From contig NC_035791.1 of NCBI RefSeq assembly GCF_001653235.2, positions 3,906,001 through 3,970,000 on the forward strand: DNA of 64,000 bases, written 5' to 3'. The position numbers and the translations under genes are program-made. The stretch's first letter is position 1. The number at the start of each line of letters is the position of its first letter. The notes below the pieces were generated by a model, which saw only the letters and a program-made list of their open reading frames with translations, had not been told where the DNA came from and searched no databases. The DNA comes from Pochonia chlamydosporia 170. Lineage: Eukaryota; Ascomycota; Sordariomycetes; Hypocreales; Clavicipitaceae. Below are positions 35,247 to 46,996 of the stretch, piece after piece.

Positions 35247-38200
35247 ATGGCCCATGCCCCTCTCCTTCGAAACAACACCGCTCCGGTCTTCCACTCCAAC
35301 CAGAGCGGCGTCAGCGTCCTTCAGCAAAACAACATGAGTAGCGCACCACGCGGTAGCCAGCTGTCAGGTTCGACGGCTTATGCTGGCTCATCCACGTCCT
35401 TGACTTCCCTGAGCAGCGCTGCAACCGCAGTGCCAGGCCAGAATGGCGCAAACGTCATGGCCACTGCCAACATCATCAACCAAAAAGCCGATGCCTCGAG
35501 ATCTCTGTATCAAATTTGTGTATCACTCAAACAACGATTAAGTCAGGTACCCGACTTCGCACAATACTTGGATCAGCTTGATCCAACCGATCCCGTCGAC
35601 CCTCTATGGAACTTGTTTCGCTCCGGGTATCCCCTCCTCACAATCTACAACTCGCTACAGCCCACGGAGCCTCTCAGGGTAGACGATCCAAATGCGTCAG
35701 AAGCCAAGAAGTCCAAGATTGCTATTTTCAAGTTTGTGCAAGCTTGCATGAAGGAACTGCAGGTCCCCCCAGCTCAAAGTTTTGTGATTACTGATTTGAT
35801 GGGGAATGACACCAGTGGCTTCGTCAAGGTTACACAAGTCGTCAACTATGTGCTCGATCTAGCAGACCAACGTGGCCTGTTGCTTCAGCTTCAGCCTTAC
35901 CCCGAGGACGAAGCTGTGATTTCAACAGGGGGCTCACAAATGACGTACAGGGATCATATCGTAAAAGAACTCGTTGATACTGAGCGAAAATATGTCCAAG
36001 ACTTGGAAAACCTGCACGACCTGAAAAAGACATTGGAGCAAAAGGGTCTCATCCCTGGTGACGTTGTGCACCAAATTTTCCTCAACATTAACGCGATCCT
36101 CGATTTCCAGCGACGATTTCTTATTCGGGTTGAAACGACAAATTCCTTGCCCAAGGCCGTCCAGCGATGGGGTGCCCCGTTTTGTTTCTACGAGGATGCC
36201 TTCGATATCTACCAGCCATTTATTGCCAACCAGCGCAAGGCCGCCCAAATTGCCAATCAGGTCTTTGAGAAGATTCAACAGTCGGACCATCCCGTTGCCG
36301 CAGATTTCAATACTTTAGACGGCTTTCTACTGAAACCCATGCAGCGACTGGTGAAATACCCATTGCTACTGAAGGATTTGGCCAAAAAATCCGAAGATGT
36401 GGAGGTCAAAGATGACCTAAACACTGGATGTGATGCTGCAGAACGGGTCTTACAAAAGGCCAACGAAGCGGTGAACCGTGATCTCCTAGATGAGGCTCTA
36501 GAAGAACTGATTACCCGAGTAGATGACTGGAAGTCCCATAAGGTGGAATCATTCGGCAAGCTGCTCCTCCACGGTGTCTATGGTGTGATCACTGGCAAGA
36601 GTGAACAAGAGAAGGATGTACGTACCACGCTGCTTGCTAAAGCCGCAATATGTCTGTTTGATCCGGAAATACTGACCATGATTGATGCAGTACGAAATCT
36701 ATCTTTTCGAGTGTATCTTACTATGCTGCAAGGAAGCATCTGGCAAGAAGGACAAGACACGATCAACAGGTCCCAGGATTAGGAACAGGAACGCAAAGCT
36801 CCAGCTGAAGGGCAGGATTTTCATGACTAACGTGACTGATATCGTGTCCCTTTCGAAGCCGGGTGAGTCTAGAAAATCCAGTCGATTATCGTTGCCTGAT
36901 TGCGCTAACGTTGAATCACTCCATAGGCTCGCACAGCGTTCAGATCTGGTGGAAGGGTGACCCTGGCGTCGAGAATTTCACCATCAAGTTCCTTAATGAG
37001 GAGACAATGAGAAAGTGGGCTGTAGGACTAGAGACGCAAAGAAAGGAAAACGCACCGCGACTGTCCACCAGCCAGGAGTCTATCAATAATGACTTTGCAT
37101 GGACAAGGGACCACGCAGGCGGCCTCGAAAATCCCTACCTACAACAGGACGAAGATGACGATGAAGATTATGGACCGGCAACAGCTCCAGCACAATTTCC
37201 GATGCCTGCATCAATGGGCGCCGCCGTACCTCGTACTTCGTCAAGTTCCAGTCTAAGACAACGTTCTGCCACAGGAGAGAGCACGCAATCCCTTGCAGGC
37301 ATTGCCAGAGCTCCCCCTCCGCGTTTCCCGCTGCCTATGCCACCGGCCCCCCTCAGTCTACAAACACAAGGCAGTGGTGCCCCCTCTCCCGGCTCTAGAG
37401 GCGGAGACAGCTATTTCTCTCCGGTGGCCGAGTCTCCGGCATCTTCTCGTACCAGCACCACAAGCGGCATCTTCCCTGGCCCTGCCTATCAGTTCCCTCC
37501 CAAAGCTGGTACACCACAGGCCGTCTGGGACGACCCGCGTTATGCCCCTCCTAATATGCCGCGCGCCCCATCAAGGGACGGATCATCGCCAAATCCAATA
37601 GGTATGAGTGCCAGAAACGCGCGAGGGCCCTCTCTGCCGGCAATGGCCACTCACAGTCAGACCGCAGCTCAGCAGCAGCGAAGTAGATCTTACAGCACTC
37701 CAGATGTGAACGTTGGAGGTATTCCCCGGCAGCGCCAACCGAGTCAAGGCAACGTTCCGGCTGTGCCTGGCATCCCCCAGCATTTACATCCGGCCCACGA
37801 TGGCAACATCCCGAGGTCGCAAACAGGCTCCCCTCGTAACGATTTGCCAATACGAACCAGCACACAGAGCCCTGGGTTGCAACGTGAACGAATGCATCAA
37901 CACTCGGGAAGTCTTGGTGGTACTATGACGCATTTCCCTTCACAACCTACTTACCAGCGCGGGAACACACCTACGGGAGGCAACGGGCTGCGAGTCGACT
38001 CTGCCACAGCGAACTCGCGGAATGTGTCTCCATCTATTGGCACGGGAACGTTGCCTCCAACTAGCAACCCGATGGCTAGCCCAGATTTACCTATGCCGAC
38101 ACAATTGAAAGTCAGAGTGAACTGTGACAGCGGAAATTACGTGACGCTCGTTGTCGCATTCAACATTACCTACCAATCTCTGATCGACCGAATTGATGCT

Positions 38201-38401
38201 AAACTCGCGCGATTTATGACGAGCAGTATCGGCAAAGGTCTGCTGAAGCTACGGTACCGTGATGAAGACGGCGACTTCGTCACCATCCAAAGCGATGACG
38301 ACATTCAAATTGCCTTTATGGAATGGCGTGAGGGTGTCCGAAACATGTATTCTGGCGGCGTAGGAGAGATAGAACTCTTCTGTGTTGGAGACGGTCAATA
38401 G
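35247..38401 (+). CDS. CDC24: Rho guanine-nucleotide exchange factor Cdc24
   Basis: Three exons, 35247-36617, 36691-36862 and 36927-38401, with introns of 73 and 64 nt, give 1005 residues. Domains in order are: a calponin-homology-like CDC24 region (about 85-205, SLYQICVSLKQRL...); a DH catalytic domain (about 233-408, with ELVDTERKYVQDL and the helix LLKPMQRLVKYPLLLKDL); a PH domain (about 430-585, containing YEIYLFECILLCC across the first splice junction); a long Ser/Pro-rich linker; and a PB1 domain (907-1005) with the acidic motif DEDGDFVTIQSDDD. This is the full layout of the fungal activator of Cdc42, which also joins the scaffold Bem1 through PB1 to set cell polarity and, in filamentous fungi, NADPH-oxidase signalling. 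The two small introns in the PH domain would break the gene into two frames if unspliced. The call is firm. Confidence 0.97.
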
Positions 38402-39555
38402 GCTACTTTCTGAAGTGCCGTTTCCAAGCCTTGTGGCTCATTTACGAAGTTACCTACAGCATTTATCGCACAAGGCGTTTAGGCGCATGCTGGTTTTCGC
38501 ATCATTCACGAATGGAACCCATCCGATTTCTTTGAACAATCAGCCGAACGCAGGGGTTGACTGCCCATTTCTTTTCCTCGTTTTTTTTTAACAGTAAATT
38601 CATCATATAGACACGGCATTGCAGCGACTTGTATGTCCACAGAGATTCGACCTGATGGGAGCTGTCAGCTTGATGAGGCATGATGTGTACCCTGGATCAT
38701 TCATCCTGTCTCCCTTTGTTGTTCCCTCATTTTTACTGTACGGATTGCTGTAGGCCGTTGCTTATCAGCGACACATTCTCAACTTGGTTGTGAAGCGGAC
38801 GAGGTGTCTGTCTCATGATGATGATGGCGTGTATTCGCATTTGTTGAACCCACGGCATTTGGCATTCTGTAGAGACAATACCGCAAGGCTGTAGCATGAC
38901 ACCATCTTTTCATCATTTTTGGCAATTTTACGAACATGATTTACAGGCGCTACTGGGAGGTTCGCGGAGCCAGGCAATTGGAGGCTGGCGCATCCTGGGT
39001 TTCACTCCTTTTCTTTCCGGTCAGAATGATATATGGCCACACACTCTTTTGGGATTGTGTATTTTCTTCTTATCTTGAAACTCTGTGGAAACTGAGTTGG
39101 ATTTTATCGGCGGCTGCAAAGCTGGATAGACGATGGCAAGGAGGGACAGAAACAGTTGGGCCTTCTGTGCATAGTAGACTTGGAGGATGGGATCGAGGGA
39201 GAATTTTGGTCTCAACTTCAATAGATACTGACTTACTCACTGCTTGTTTCTGTCTGTGACAAAGAATTGTGGTCAATGAGCTGATCGTGAATGTATGTGA
39301 ACCTGTTATGATCCATAATCTACATCTATCGGTTCCATAATCTTCATGGTGGCTGCTATACTCGTACAAAGGCCATCAAAGCCTTAATATCCCCTTTCCT
39401 AGCCATATACTACAAAAAAGCCAACTTGAAAACGCCAAACAATGCAAAAGTCCCACGTGGGACCAAGCACATACACAAAAGATTTTGTCGCTTAACTCTT
39501 TCATCCCCCGTAGGAAACCCCACTCACAACAAGCTCGTCACCTCCAGCCCTGCCA
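38402..39555. other. Convergent 3' region, CDC24 and MRP10
   Basis: About 1.15 kb between two stop codons. A T-run sits at 38580-38590 shortly after the CDC24 stop. Short overlapping frames only; nothing supported. Confidence 0.6.
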
Positions 39556-39893
39556 TCACTTTTGCTTCCTCGGACTCGTCACATACTTCTGCATCCTCGA
39601 AAGGTGGTAATTGATCGTATTTGTAGGCGCAGGAGGCGGCGGCGGACCGTCCATACATTTGCGGAGTTGGGTCTCGATGGCAGCGCACCCGGCGGCGTTG
39701 TAACCCGCTGATGCCCAGCATGCTGTGACTAGTTAGATTGGTGCCGTGGAATTGGAATGGCGGGAAGAATTGAGGACGTACCGAGGACGCTGGACATTAT
39801 TGCGATGCAGGGGTTTTCGGGCGTTCGCTTGGGGTTGTGGACGCGGAGGGTTTTGAGGGGCGGTAGGCGGATGGGTTTGTGGCCGCCGGACAT
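39556..39893 (-). CDS. MRP10: Mitochondrial small-subunit ribosomal protein Mrp10 (twin CX9C)
   Basis: Two exons, 39893-39782 and 39722-39556, joined over a 59-nt GTACGT...ACAG intron, give 92 residues. The protein has exactly four conserved cysteines in two CX9C pairs (C29/C39 and C50/C60). It also has the family phrases PIRLPPLKTLRV near the N-terminus and TNTINYHLSRM after a short proline run. Mrp10 (mS37, CHCHD1 in animals) is imported through the Mia40 oxidative route and becomes part of the mitochondrial 37S ribosomal subunit. The intron falls just before the second cysteine, so neither exon alone shows the motif. The ATG is the first in frame after an in-frame gap. Confidence 0.93.
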
Positions 39894-40441
39894 GGTGACT
39901 GATTTTGGATGGCGGATGGGGTGGGATGGAGATTGTTGAGCGGTTGGCGTTGATAGTTGACTTTGGAGCTTTTGGTGTTGATGAGCTCTCAAGATTTGAG
40001 GATCGTGGTCACGTGGCTGCCTGGTAGAGGTGTCACGTGATGGGTCTTGGTGTTGGGATTGGAGGTCTGGGATTTGTTTTTGGAATGAGAATTCGAAATG
40101 AGGGATTTATTGGAAATTCTGGATGGTGTAGTTATTTGTCAAATGTTGCGGCTTTGTGGTTGTGATTTATTACTGTTGTATTGTGCTGTAAACTGCATTC
40201 TTGGCTGTGGTTGATGCTTGCCTTGGTTGAGGTCATTCACAGAATTGGAACCTGTAGACATCATCTGAGATGACTGGCAGGTGATTATCTTACTTCCACT
40301 ATGTATACGTATCGCTAATTTCTATTAGAAGAACAACGCAAAAAAAGGACGCCAGTCTGTCAAGAAAATGTTACCCAGCCATCCCTGACCAGCTTCCTTG
40401 ATAGCAAATTAGAAGTTCGTCACGAAATGCCCAAGTGAACC
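39894..40441. other. Intergenic, MRP10 promoter side
   Basis: About 550 bp holding the upstream region of MRP10 and the 3' flank of the next minus-strand gene. It contains TCACGTGA-like and CACGTG words around 40011-40040 (GGTCACGTGGC, GTCACGTGATG), E-box-type sites about 120-140 bp from the MRP10 start. No gene is seen. Confidence 0.5.
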
Positions 40442-40865
40442 CTACAATGAACTCGGCAGCAGTTCTTTCTCACGCTTATACGCCGCCGGCGGCTCAGTAG
40501 GCCTCAACTTCCCAGACAACTTCCCGAAAAAACCACCCTCTTTATTCCTTCTCCCCCATGCGCTATTCTTGGATTTGGCGTTCTTATTCTTCCCACTCTT
40601 GCCAGCTTTCTTATTCTTGCGCCGCCGAAAGAAGAAGTAAAATCCGACAATGATGAGAGTACAGGGAATCGCGACGCAGAATCCAATGATGAACTTGGTG
40701 CTCTGGTCGGATCCGCCTGAGTTTTTGGCGGCAAGCCCCCCGGCGGCGATGCCTGAACCGGCGGTGCCAGCGGAGGCGCGGTCGAATATTGACTGGGTTT
40801 GTCAGGTGGCTGGATGTATTGAGGGGGGATGTGCGACGTACTCTTTCTGGGATTGGGATGATCAT
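40442..40865 (-). CDS. Small single-pass membrane protein, unknown function
   Basis: The model has two exons (40865-40842 and 40792-40442) across a 49-nt GTACGT...CCCAG intron, giving 124 residues. A Gly/Ala/Ser-rich head leads to GGSDQSTKF, then a hydrophobic helix (IIGFCVAIPCTLIIVGFYFFF) directly followed by RRRKNKK. The tail is about 60 residues of basic, Gly/Lys/Asn-rich chain ending in KELLPSSL. The positive-inside rule predicts the basic tail in the cytosol. The membrane frame has no ATG of its own before the helix, so it is only found by splicing. The first exon (MIIPIPER) is short and its choice is the weak point; a further upstream exon is possible. No family is recognised. Confidence 0.5.
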
Positions 40866-42037
40866 TGTTGGGATGTTGTGGCTGCGTTTGCGGTGCCGTA
40901 TGGGGAGAAGTTGGAGTTGGTGAGTTTGCGCGTGGATATGGGATACAGCTGGGATGGAATGGACGGCATCTCCTTTGTATTTGGGAGTCAATGTGTAATG
41001 TATCACGATCCGGATGTTTACTAGGTGTGCCGAGACGCTGATGTGACTTGATGACGTCGAGGTCCACAAGATGTGAGGACTTGTTCTTGGCGTCATTAAC
41101 TATTGTGTTTGACATGGTGATAACGCATGGTATGGAATTGGTAAACATGGGTAAATGATCAAAACTTGCTAGTAGATGTATGTGTATAATACCAAGCGAT
41201 ACACTGATGAAGAATCAAGGTGATTTCGCTGTAGATTGCTTGATCATCGTGGATCTAGATTGGGTTATTGTTGACAACGCCAAGACCGGCATGTAAGTAG
41301 ATCTCGGCGCTAAATCTCAAACCTTATTAGTGGCTGAACGGGTACGAAGACCGAATTGGCTGGGCTAGCTCTGTTTATGCTTGTACATGCCGGAATGGCC
41401 TGTGAGATCTACTAATAGTAGGTCTCCGAGGCACTCGTGTATAAGTAGGGAATATCGTGAAGTTTAAATTCAGCTATGTGTGCAGAGAATGCGTCAAAAT
41501 TTATGTCAAACTACGCGCTACTTTCAAGGGGAGCAGGATATCCATACACCAATGAGGAGTGGACGAGACTCTGGACAAGGCAGCGTCGTTGTTCGAACTT
41601 GTATTATGACCAACCTAGACAATATGAATGAGCAGCAAGGAGTACTCTATGTAAACAGTGGGTGATGTGGTCGAAACTAAATCCACTAGATGGCCTACCA
41701 TAATTTCCAACGGCTATATTGGCTATACAAACACCACAATGTATGTACGCCAGAAGACAGGACCATCCAAGCACCCATACAAAGAACAACAGAGCAAACG
41801 ACGCATGGCAACACGAATACCCCTCAAATATTCCATAGTTTCAGTTGTTCCTAAAGCATCAGTACGTTCGCCCACCCAGCCTTGAAATGTTGTCTTTCCA
41901 TTCATGCGGAGGAAATTCGCCGCGACAGACGTCCCTACAGCAGGATCAACGAGAGATGCCTCGAACTCATCTACGTTCTTAGTTCCATAAGCCATATGAC
42001 ACTGTACCACGTCGATTCAAGTGCTGTTCTGGGGTTC
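40866..42037. other. Intergenic, about 1.2 kb, no gene seen
   Basis: Short overlapping frames only. This holds the 5' flank of the membrane-protein gene and the 3' flank of the secreted-protein gene. Confidence 0.55.
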
Positions 42038-42469
42038 TTAATTCATATTGTCACCACGCTCGGTCGACTCTTGCACAACGATGTTCTTCGCAGCCACCTT
42101 GGACGCAGAGCCGAGGGGTAACTGATCGGGTAGCCCCAGGGAACGGCCTTGGCGTTCACCCTTGCGCGGCTTTTTCGTAGCATCTGGTCGTGCGAACTCG
42201 TGGTCATCTTTTCCCCTTTTCTCGGGCTCGCCTTCGGGCTTGGGCTCAGACGTTGCTGTTGGAACGGCGGACTGGATAGTGTCCGGTTGTGCCCTTGTCT
42301 CGCTGAAGCTGTTCGCCTCGTGACGGGGTTCCTTCTGAGGGCGGCGCATATGGCTGCGGTCTGGCACGCCATGGGGAGGAATCTGAGGGGGACCGTTGTG
42401 GACCGAGATGGGACACGTGCTGCCGACGGCGATGAAGGCAGCCATGACGAGGGCGTTGTTGAATCGCAT
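42038..42469 (-). CDS. Small secreted basic protein with possible Kex2 sites
   Basis: A single exon of 143 residues. It begins with a signal peptide (MRFNNALVMAAFIAVGSTC) that is probably cleaved near residues 18-25. The mature chain is hydrophilic, Pro/Glu/Lys/Arg-rich and mostly disordered, with one cysteine. It contains dibasic or polybasic points (EKRGK, KKPRKGER) where the Golgi protease Kex2 could cut, so it may be a precursor of short peptides. The leader is a classic A/C-rich fungal 5' UTR (ACAAAAAC..., ATATCACAAA before the ATG), and a TATAAA box lies about 130 bp upstream. I recognise no family. It is coding with good likelihood; the function is unknown. Confidence 0.72.
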   Translation of the reverse strand: MRFNNALVMAAFIAVGSTCPISVHNGPPQIPPHGVPDRSHMRRPQKEPRHEANSFSETRAQPDTIQSAVPTATSEPKPEGEPEKRGKDDHEFARPDATKKPRKGERQGRSLGLPDQLPLGSASKVAAKNIVVQESTERGDNMN

Positions 42470-44037
42470 TTTGTGATATAAGTGTTAGTTTTTTTTTTGT
42501 TTTTGTGACAAGAGTAACTGTGTGTTCGTGGGAGTAGAAAGGGAGCAAAGTCAGGATAGAGGAAAGCGTGTCCCAGTTCGAGGGGATAGTTGGCGTTTAT
42601 ATCTGAACTGCAAGCATTGCTTGGTGACTGAGCTCGTAGGTTTGTGGCTGCATTATGGTGAAGTGTAATTATGTGGTTTATATCTAAGCTTGTTAAGTCT
42701 AATGCTTGCTGGGTGAAGCTTCACTGACTAAATTTGGTGGCTTTGAAGCGATGCACTCTTGCGCTTCATGGCGGCAAGAATGTTGCAACTAATGCAAGCT
42801 ATGACTATAGTGTGATGGATGCCCAGGCTGTGTACTGTACACCTGAGGCTCGATATATTTCCTAGAGGGAGCATTTGGGACCAAGCGTTCACTAGTTGAG
42901 TTTGACTTCAGCCCGTCGAGCATCCGAGCCTGGTCAGATACCATGACAACGCGGAAGACCATTTGGTGGAAGCCTGGCCAAAAGGTGGCACGTGGAGGGG
43001 ACTTGCAATGTTAATGACGAGTATGGGCTACTCGAAGAGTTTCTCAAGTAGGCACATCTCGTTGGCGCAATGGTGTGCCTCTCAATGCGTAGGATATGCG
43101 GGTTGGATCGGAAATTTTTCCATGAATGGAACTTCTTCTGCCCTGTAAATCTCATTTGCTCGGCCTTAAACTGCTCCGAATAGCAAAACTGGCATATAAT
43201 GTCTATGCCAGATGGATTGTGCCGTTGTTACATCTATGAATAACATACAAAACTGAGTAAGCAGCAGCCGAACCGGAAGATCTAAAACCGAATTCTCGCC
43301 TGAAGGCTTGAGACTCGACTGAGGAACATGGGAAGCGAGTTTACACTGTTTCCATGTGAAACCAAATGCCAACTAGCTACCAAAATGCGATACTGCTGCA
43401 GAGGTCGATCACAGTGACAGACAACAGAGCCGGGTTTAATATCTCATGATTGGTCTCACGAAGCTATAGTGAGAACAGTCCCTGGCCTATTCTACCAGCA
43501 AACGGCACAACATGTACTCCGTACATTGTCAGTTTCTGGCCCTGGACTACGATATATTGAGTTTATATCCGCGTGGCACCAGCGTGTGCAGAGTTATTCA
43601 TTTCAATCTTTCCCCACATCTTCCTCGAAGCCTTCCCTTTTGGTCGTTCATAGACAAACCCAATTGACGATGGTCTGACTAGGGTCCTTGCCATTATGCA
43701 TGTGGGTTCGCTCGGCTTCAGGCTAAACTTAGCAAAATGTCTAAACTTAGACCGCCGATCATGATCAGATCGAGCAGTCAGCAGCCTGTCTAGTCCATAT
43801 CCTACAACACACGTCATTCAGGAAGAATGTTGGGCCGCATCCACAGTCCGTCAGCTTCCACGCCGACGATGTCCCAATTGACTCCGTCAAAGTCTACATT
43901 GCGACTCTTGGCACACCCGTTATACTCGCATTCGGCGCATGAGACTTCGGCAACTGCCCGACAATTCATCAGTGACCAGCAGCATTCTAATTGCAGAGCT
44001 GTCATGCTCTTGGCCTTGACTGCCATAACCACCAGCG
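42470..44037. other. Intergenic, about 1.6 kb
   Basis: This holds the promoter of the secreted protein on the left and that of the Zn2Cys6 gene on the right. A minus-strand frame 43814-44026 is somewhat protein-like (see findings) but its ATG would lie 11 bp from the divergent start of the regulator. GTACTCCGTAC, an 11-nt near-palindrome, is at 43511-43521. Confidence 0.5.
42596..42601 (-). promoter_or_regulatory. TATAAA box of the secreted-protein gene
   Basis: TATAAA on the minus strand lies 127 bp upstream of the ATG at 42469, a normal distance for a fungal TATA element with a short leader. Confidence 0.55.
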
Positions 44038-45576
44038 ATGCCGGGGGTGCCAACTGGCCGGAGTTGTGACGTATGCCGGGCGCGCAAGAAAAAGGTATAC
44101 ATTTCCAAAATCAAAGAGTTTAATAGACTATCTAGTTAAAAGTAGTCGTAGCGCTGATACACTGGAATTGTAGTGCGACGAAAAGCAACCAAAGTGCTCT
44201 AGATGCGAAAGACTCGGACTTACATGCGTCGGCGCCGGCCAAAAGCGGTACAAGTTCCGCTACTCAACATCGTCAAACGCAACTGCCGGCCCATTCAAGC
44301 GCGATTCATGGAGTCCAGACGACAAGGCGATACGAGTATCACGACCGCCGAGCAATGACGTAACTCGTACGACGAGCTCGTTTGCGTCGATCCTCAAAGT
44401 TGCGGATGCGGGGCACAGTATCTTGTCGTTTGGGCAGTTCTTCGAGGAGATTCCGAAGAGGATGGGCAAGAATGAAGCGTTGATCGCGTCTACAAAGGTG
44501 TTGACGAGCAGTGCGAAGACTTTTTATACGGGGGCGCCGACGGTTCAGGCGTTTACGCATTATGGGAAGGCGTTACGGAGTTTGAGGAGCAGTGTTTCTT
44601 CTGCAGAGGATACGACGGACTGTATGGATGCTATTTTTTCTATTGGCATACTGTGTTTATCTCATGTGAGTGTCTTGTGCGCGTCTTGTGATGCTAATGC
44701 TGATATCGTGGTAGAATCTGCTGGGCAGTCAACGGGGCGAATATGAGATTCACATACGCGGACTGCTCTCTCTGTTGAGCAAGATGCCTGATAGACCGCT
44801 GAAAAGCGAATTCCACAAGCAAGGAGTCTCTGCGGCGTGGGCTCTCGTCGTACGTTTAGTCATTACACGCCATCACAGGCAAATACTAACACTTACAGAT
44901 TGGCGAATGCATCATGGATCCCAGCATAAAGATACCCCAACAGCTAATAGACCGACGAAAACGCCGATTCGGCCCCATTGCAACCGACCCTGCAGGATTC
45001 ACCACCGAATTCTACACCCTTCGCTGGGAGAATCTCATCCCACTGCCCTCACAACTACACGACCCAGAGCTCTACCACAAAGAAATAGCAACCACATACC
45101 AAGACATGCTTCTCGAGTCTCCGCGCCTCATAACCATTGCGAACCAACTATCCTGCGCAACGCAAGTAGTGCCCGACCAATCCCTAGCTCTGCAGTATAT
45201 CCTCGCCGAGACAGGCAACTCGGAGCTCTTATCCATGTCCCTAGTCCTCAACAAGACGTTGCAGATTCTCGATCCCACGGATACTACGCTTGTGAAACAG
45301 GCGATGAGTTTAGTTTCAGAGATTATAAAGGCTACAGAGCGGTTGGACCATTTCAAACCCCTTGGTACGGCGCGATTACCACCCGCGCTGTGTCTCGCGT
45401 GGGTTGTGGCACCGACGGCAGAGCAAAAGACGAAGATGCGGGAGGTTTTGGAAGAGCATGTATATGATTTTAGGGGTGTTACGTGGGAGGATTTGGCGGG
45501 GAGGTATGAGAGGCGGTTTGGGGATATTCGGGATCGGGTTAGGATACGGAGGCTGGCGTTTCGTGTGTTGGAGTAG
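44038..45576 (+). CDS. Zn(II)2Cys6 transcription factor, 453 residues
   Basis: Four exons (44038-44094, 44174-44665, 44715-44849, 44899-45576) with introns of 79, 49 and 49 nt, all phase 0. The zinc cluster is at the N-terminus and is split by intron 1: SCDVCRARKKK is joined to CDEKQPKCSRC...C, giving C-X2-C-X6-C-X6-C-X2-C-X6-C. A basic linker follows (GQKRYKFRYST). The rest is a helical regulatory region of about 370 residues without a second recognised domain. It resembles the shorter ascomycete C6 regulators with a fungal-specific C-terminal domain. It is a nuclear DNA-binding regulator of unknown target. The zinc cluster cannot be seen without splicing, so the gene could easily be annotated as a truncated hypothetical protein. 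Confidence 0.9.
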
Positions 45577-46996
45577 GATTTGATGGATTTGATGCTGTTG
45601 CGGTAAGTATATCCAGGTTTGTATTAATTTAGCACGGTACGGTTTGGGAAATGGGATATGGTACAATGGCGGGAATTGCCAAAAATAAGAAGTATCCTTG
45701 TGGTGATTATTTTGGCTGAGGCTGCACTTACATGAATGACACCTCAATACAGTTAAATAACGTCATCCAAAGCACCAACACCAACCCAAATATAGTCCAT
45801 GCCCATTGACGCTCAGACACTCACAGACCACAGACCACAGACCACCATCCGACCACCGACACGATCCAAATGCATCCATCGCGTCACAAACCCCTTTCCA
45901 CCGCCCATTCATCCGAAACAACCACGCGAGTAAGAATGTCCGGCAACCCCGAAAGCGGCCAGCCACCCAAATTTGTTCTGGAAGCAGTGGGGGTGGGCGG
46001 CGACGGAATCCCACTCGTCTTGTCTGCTGTTATGTGCTGTCAAGTAAAATCCCCCCGCAATATGCAAAACTCTATTGAGTAGTTGTGCAGTCGGGTGGTT
46101 TGACTCGGGAGTCGGCGATCGGGGGTGCTTGGCTTCGGGGTACGGGAGTCAGAGGAAATTTCCACGTGGCGGCTAGTGGATCGGTAAGTCATTCCTGGAG
46201 ACGAAAGAAAAAAAGTGAAAAATGCTGGAATGATGGGAGAGGTTGGGAATGGTATGTGGTGGTTGATCTCGATGACATTCATGTTGTGATACCAATTGTT
46301 GGTGGATAGTCGGCGCTGATCTCGATGATGTGAGGAATGCGACGCAGATGGTTATCGGACGCGTTATACGGGTCAACAAGCGGTGACACGATGTTGTTGA
46401 AATTGCTCCGAGTGTGTATGTCGGTTACTTGCGCACTGCAGTTCGCAATCAGGGAAGCAAATTACGTGAGATGACAGTCACATTATGGGCGAGAGAAAAA
46501 CGAGTAAAACGGTAATCTTATGGTATTCCTGCCATTCAGTGTCAGCTATCCTAGCCGACCAACAACATGCGATTGAAAAACCCTCCTTGACAAATTTGTA
46601 TCCCAAACAGCCTCCCTAGCCAACAATGCAATATACAGTGCTAAAGTGAAAGTAATTTGAAGTTAAAGAAAAAAAGAAAAAAAAAAAGGGGGCCGCTAAA
46701 ATGCCCAGTGAGTGCGCATGCTCCTTTCTCTATAAATGGGAGTCTCTTATGATTGTATTGGTGGATGGGTTCCTGTCATGAATTTGCGTAGTGGGTATCA
46801 GCAGTCTATCGTCTTTGTGCGGTGTTGCGATGATGTAGTTGTATAAGCGCGCCGGTCTTTGAGGCTGAGTAGTTGAGTTGTCGATGGTGTTGGTCGCTGG
46901 CACATGCCAGCAAGTGCGTGTTGCAACATCTGCCAGATCAAGCTCTCAGCTCAATGTAGGTGACGGAGAAGAAAAAGAGGCGTCCAATGTTGTGAT
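45577..46996. other. Intergenic, about 1.4 kb
   Basis: No supported gene. A plus-strand frame at 45936-46035 (MSGNPESGQPPKF...) could splice onward at a GTAAAA donor but leads to nothing recognisable. A purine-only run (AAAGAAAAAAAGAAAAAAAAAAAGGGGG type) lies at about 46668-46692. Confidence 0.5.
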
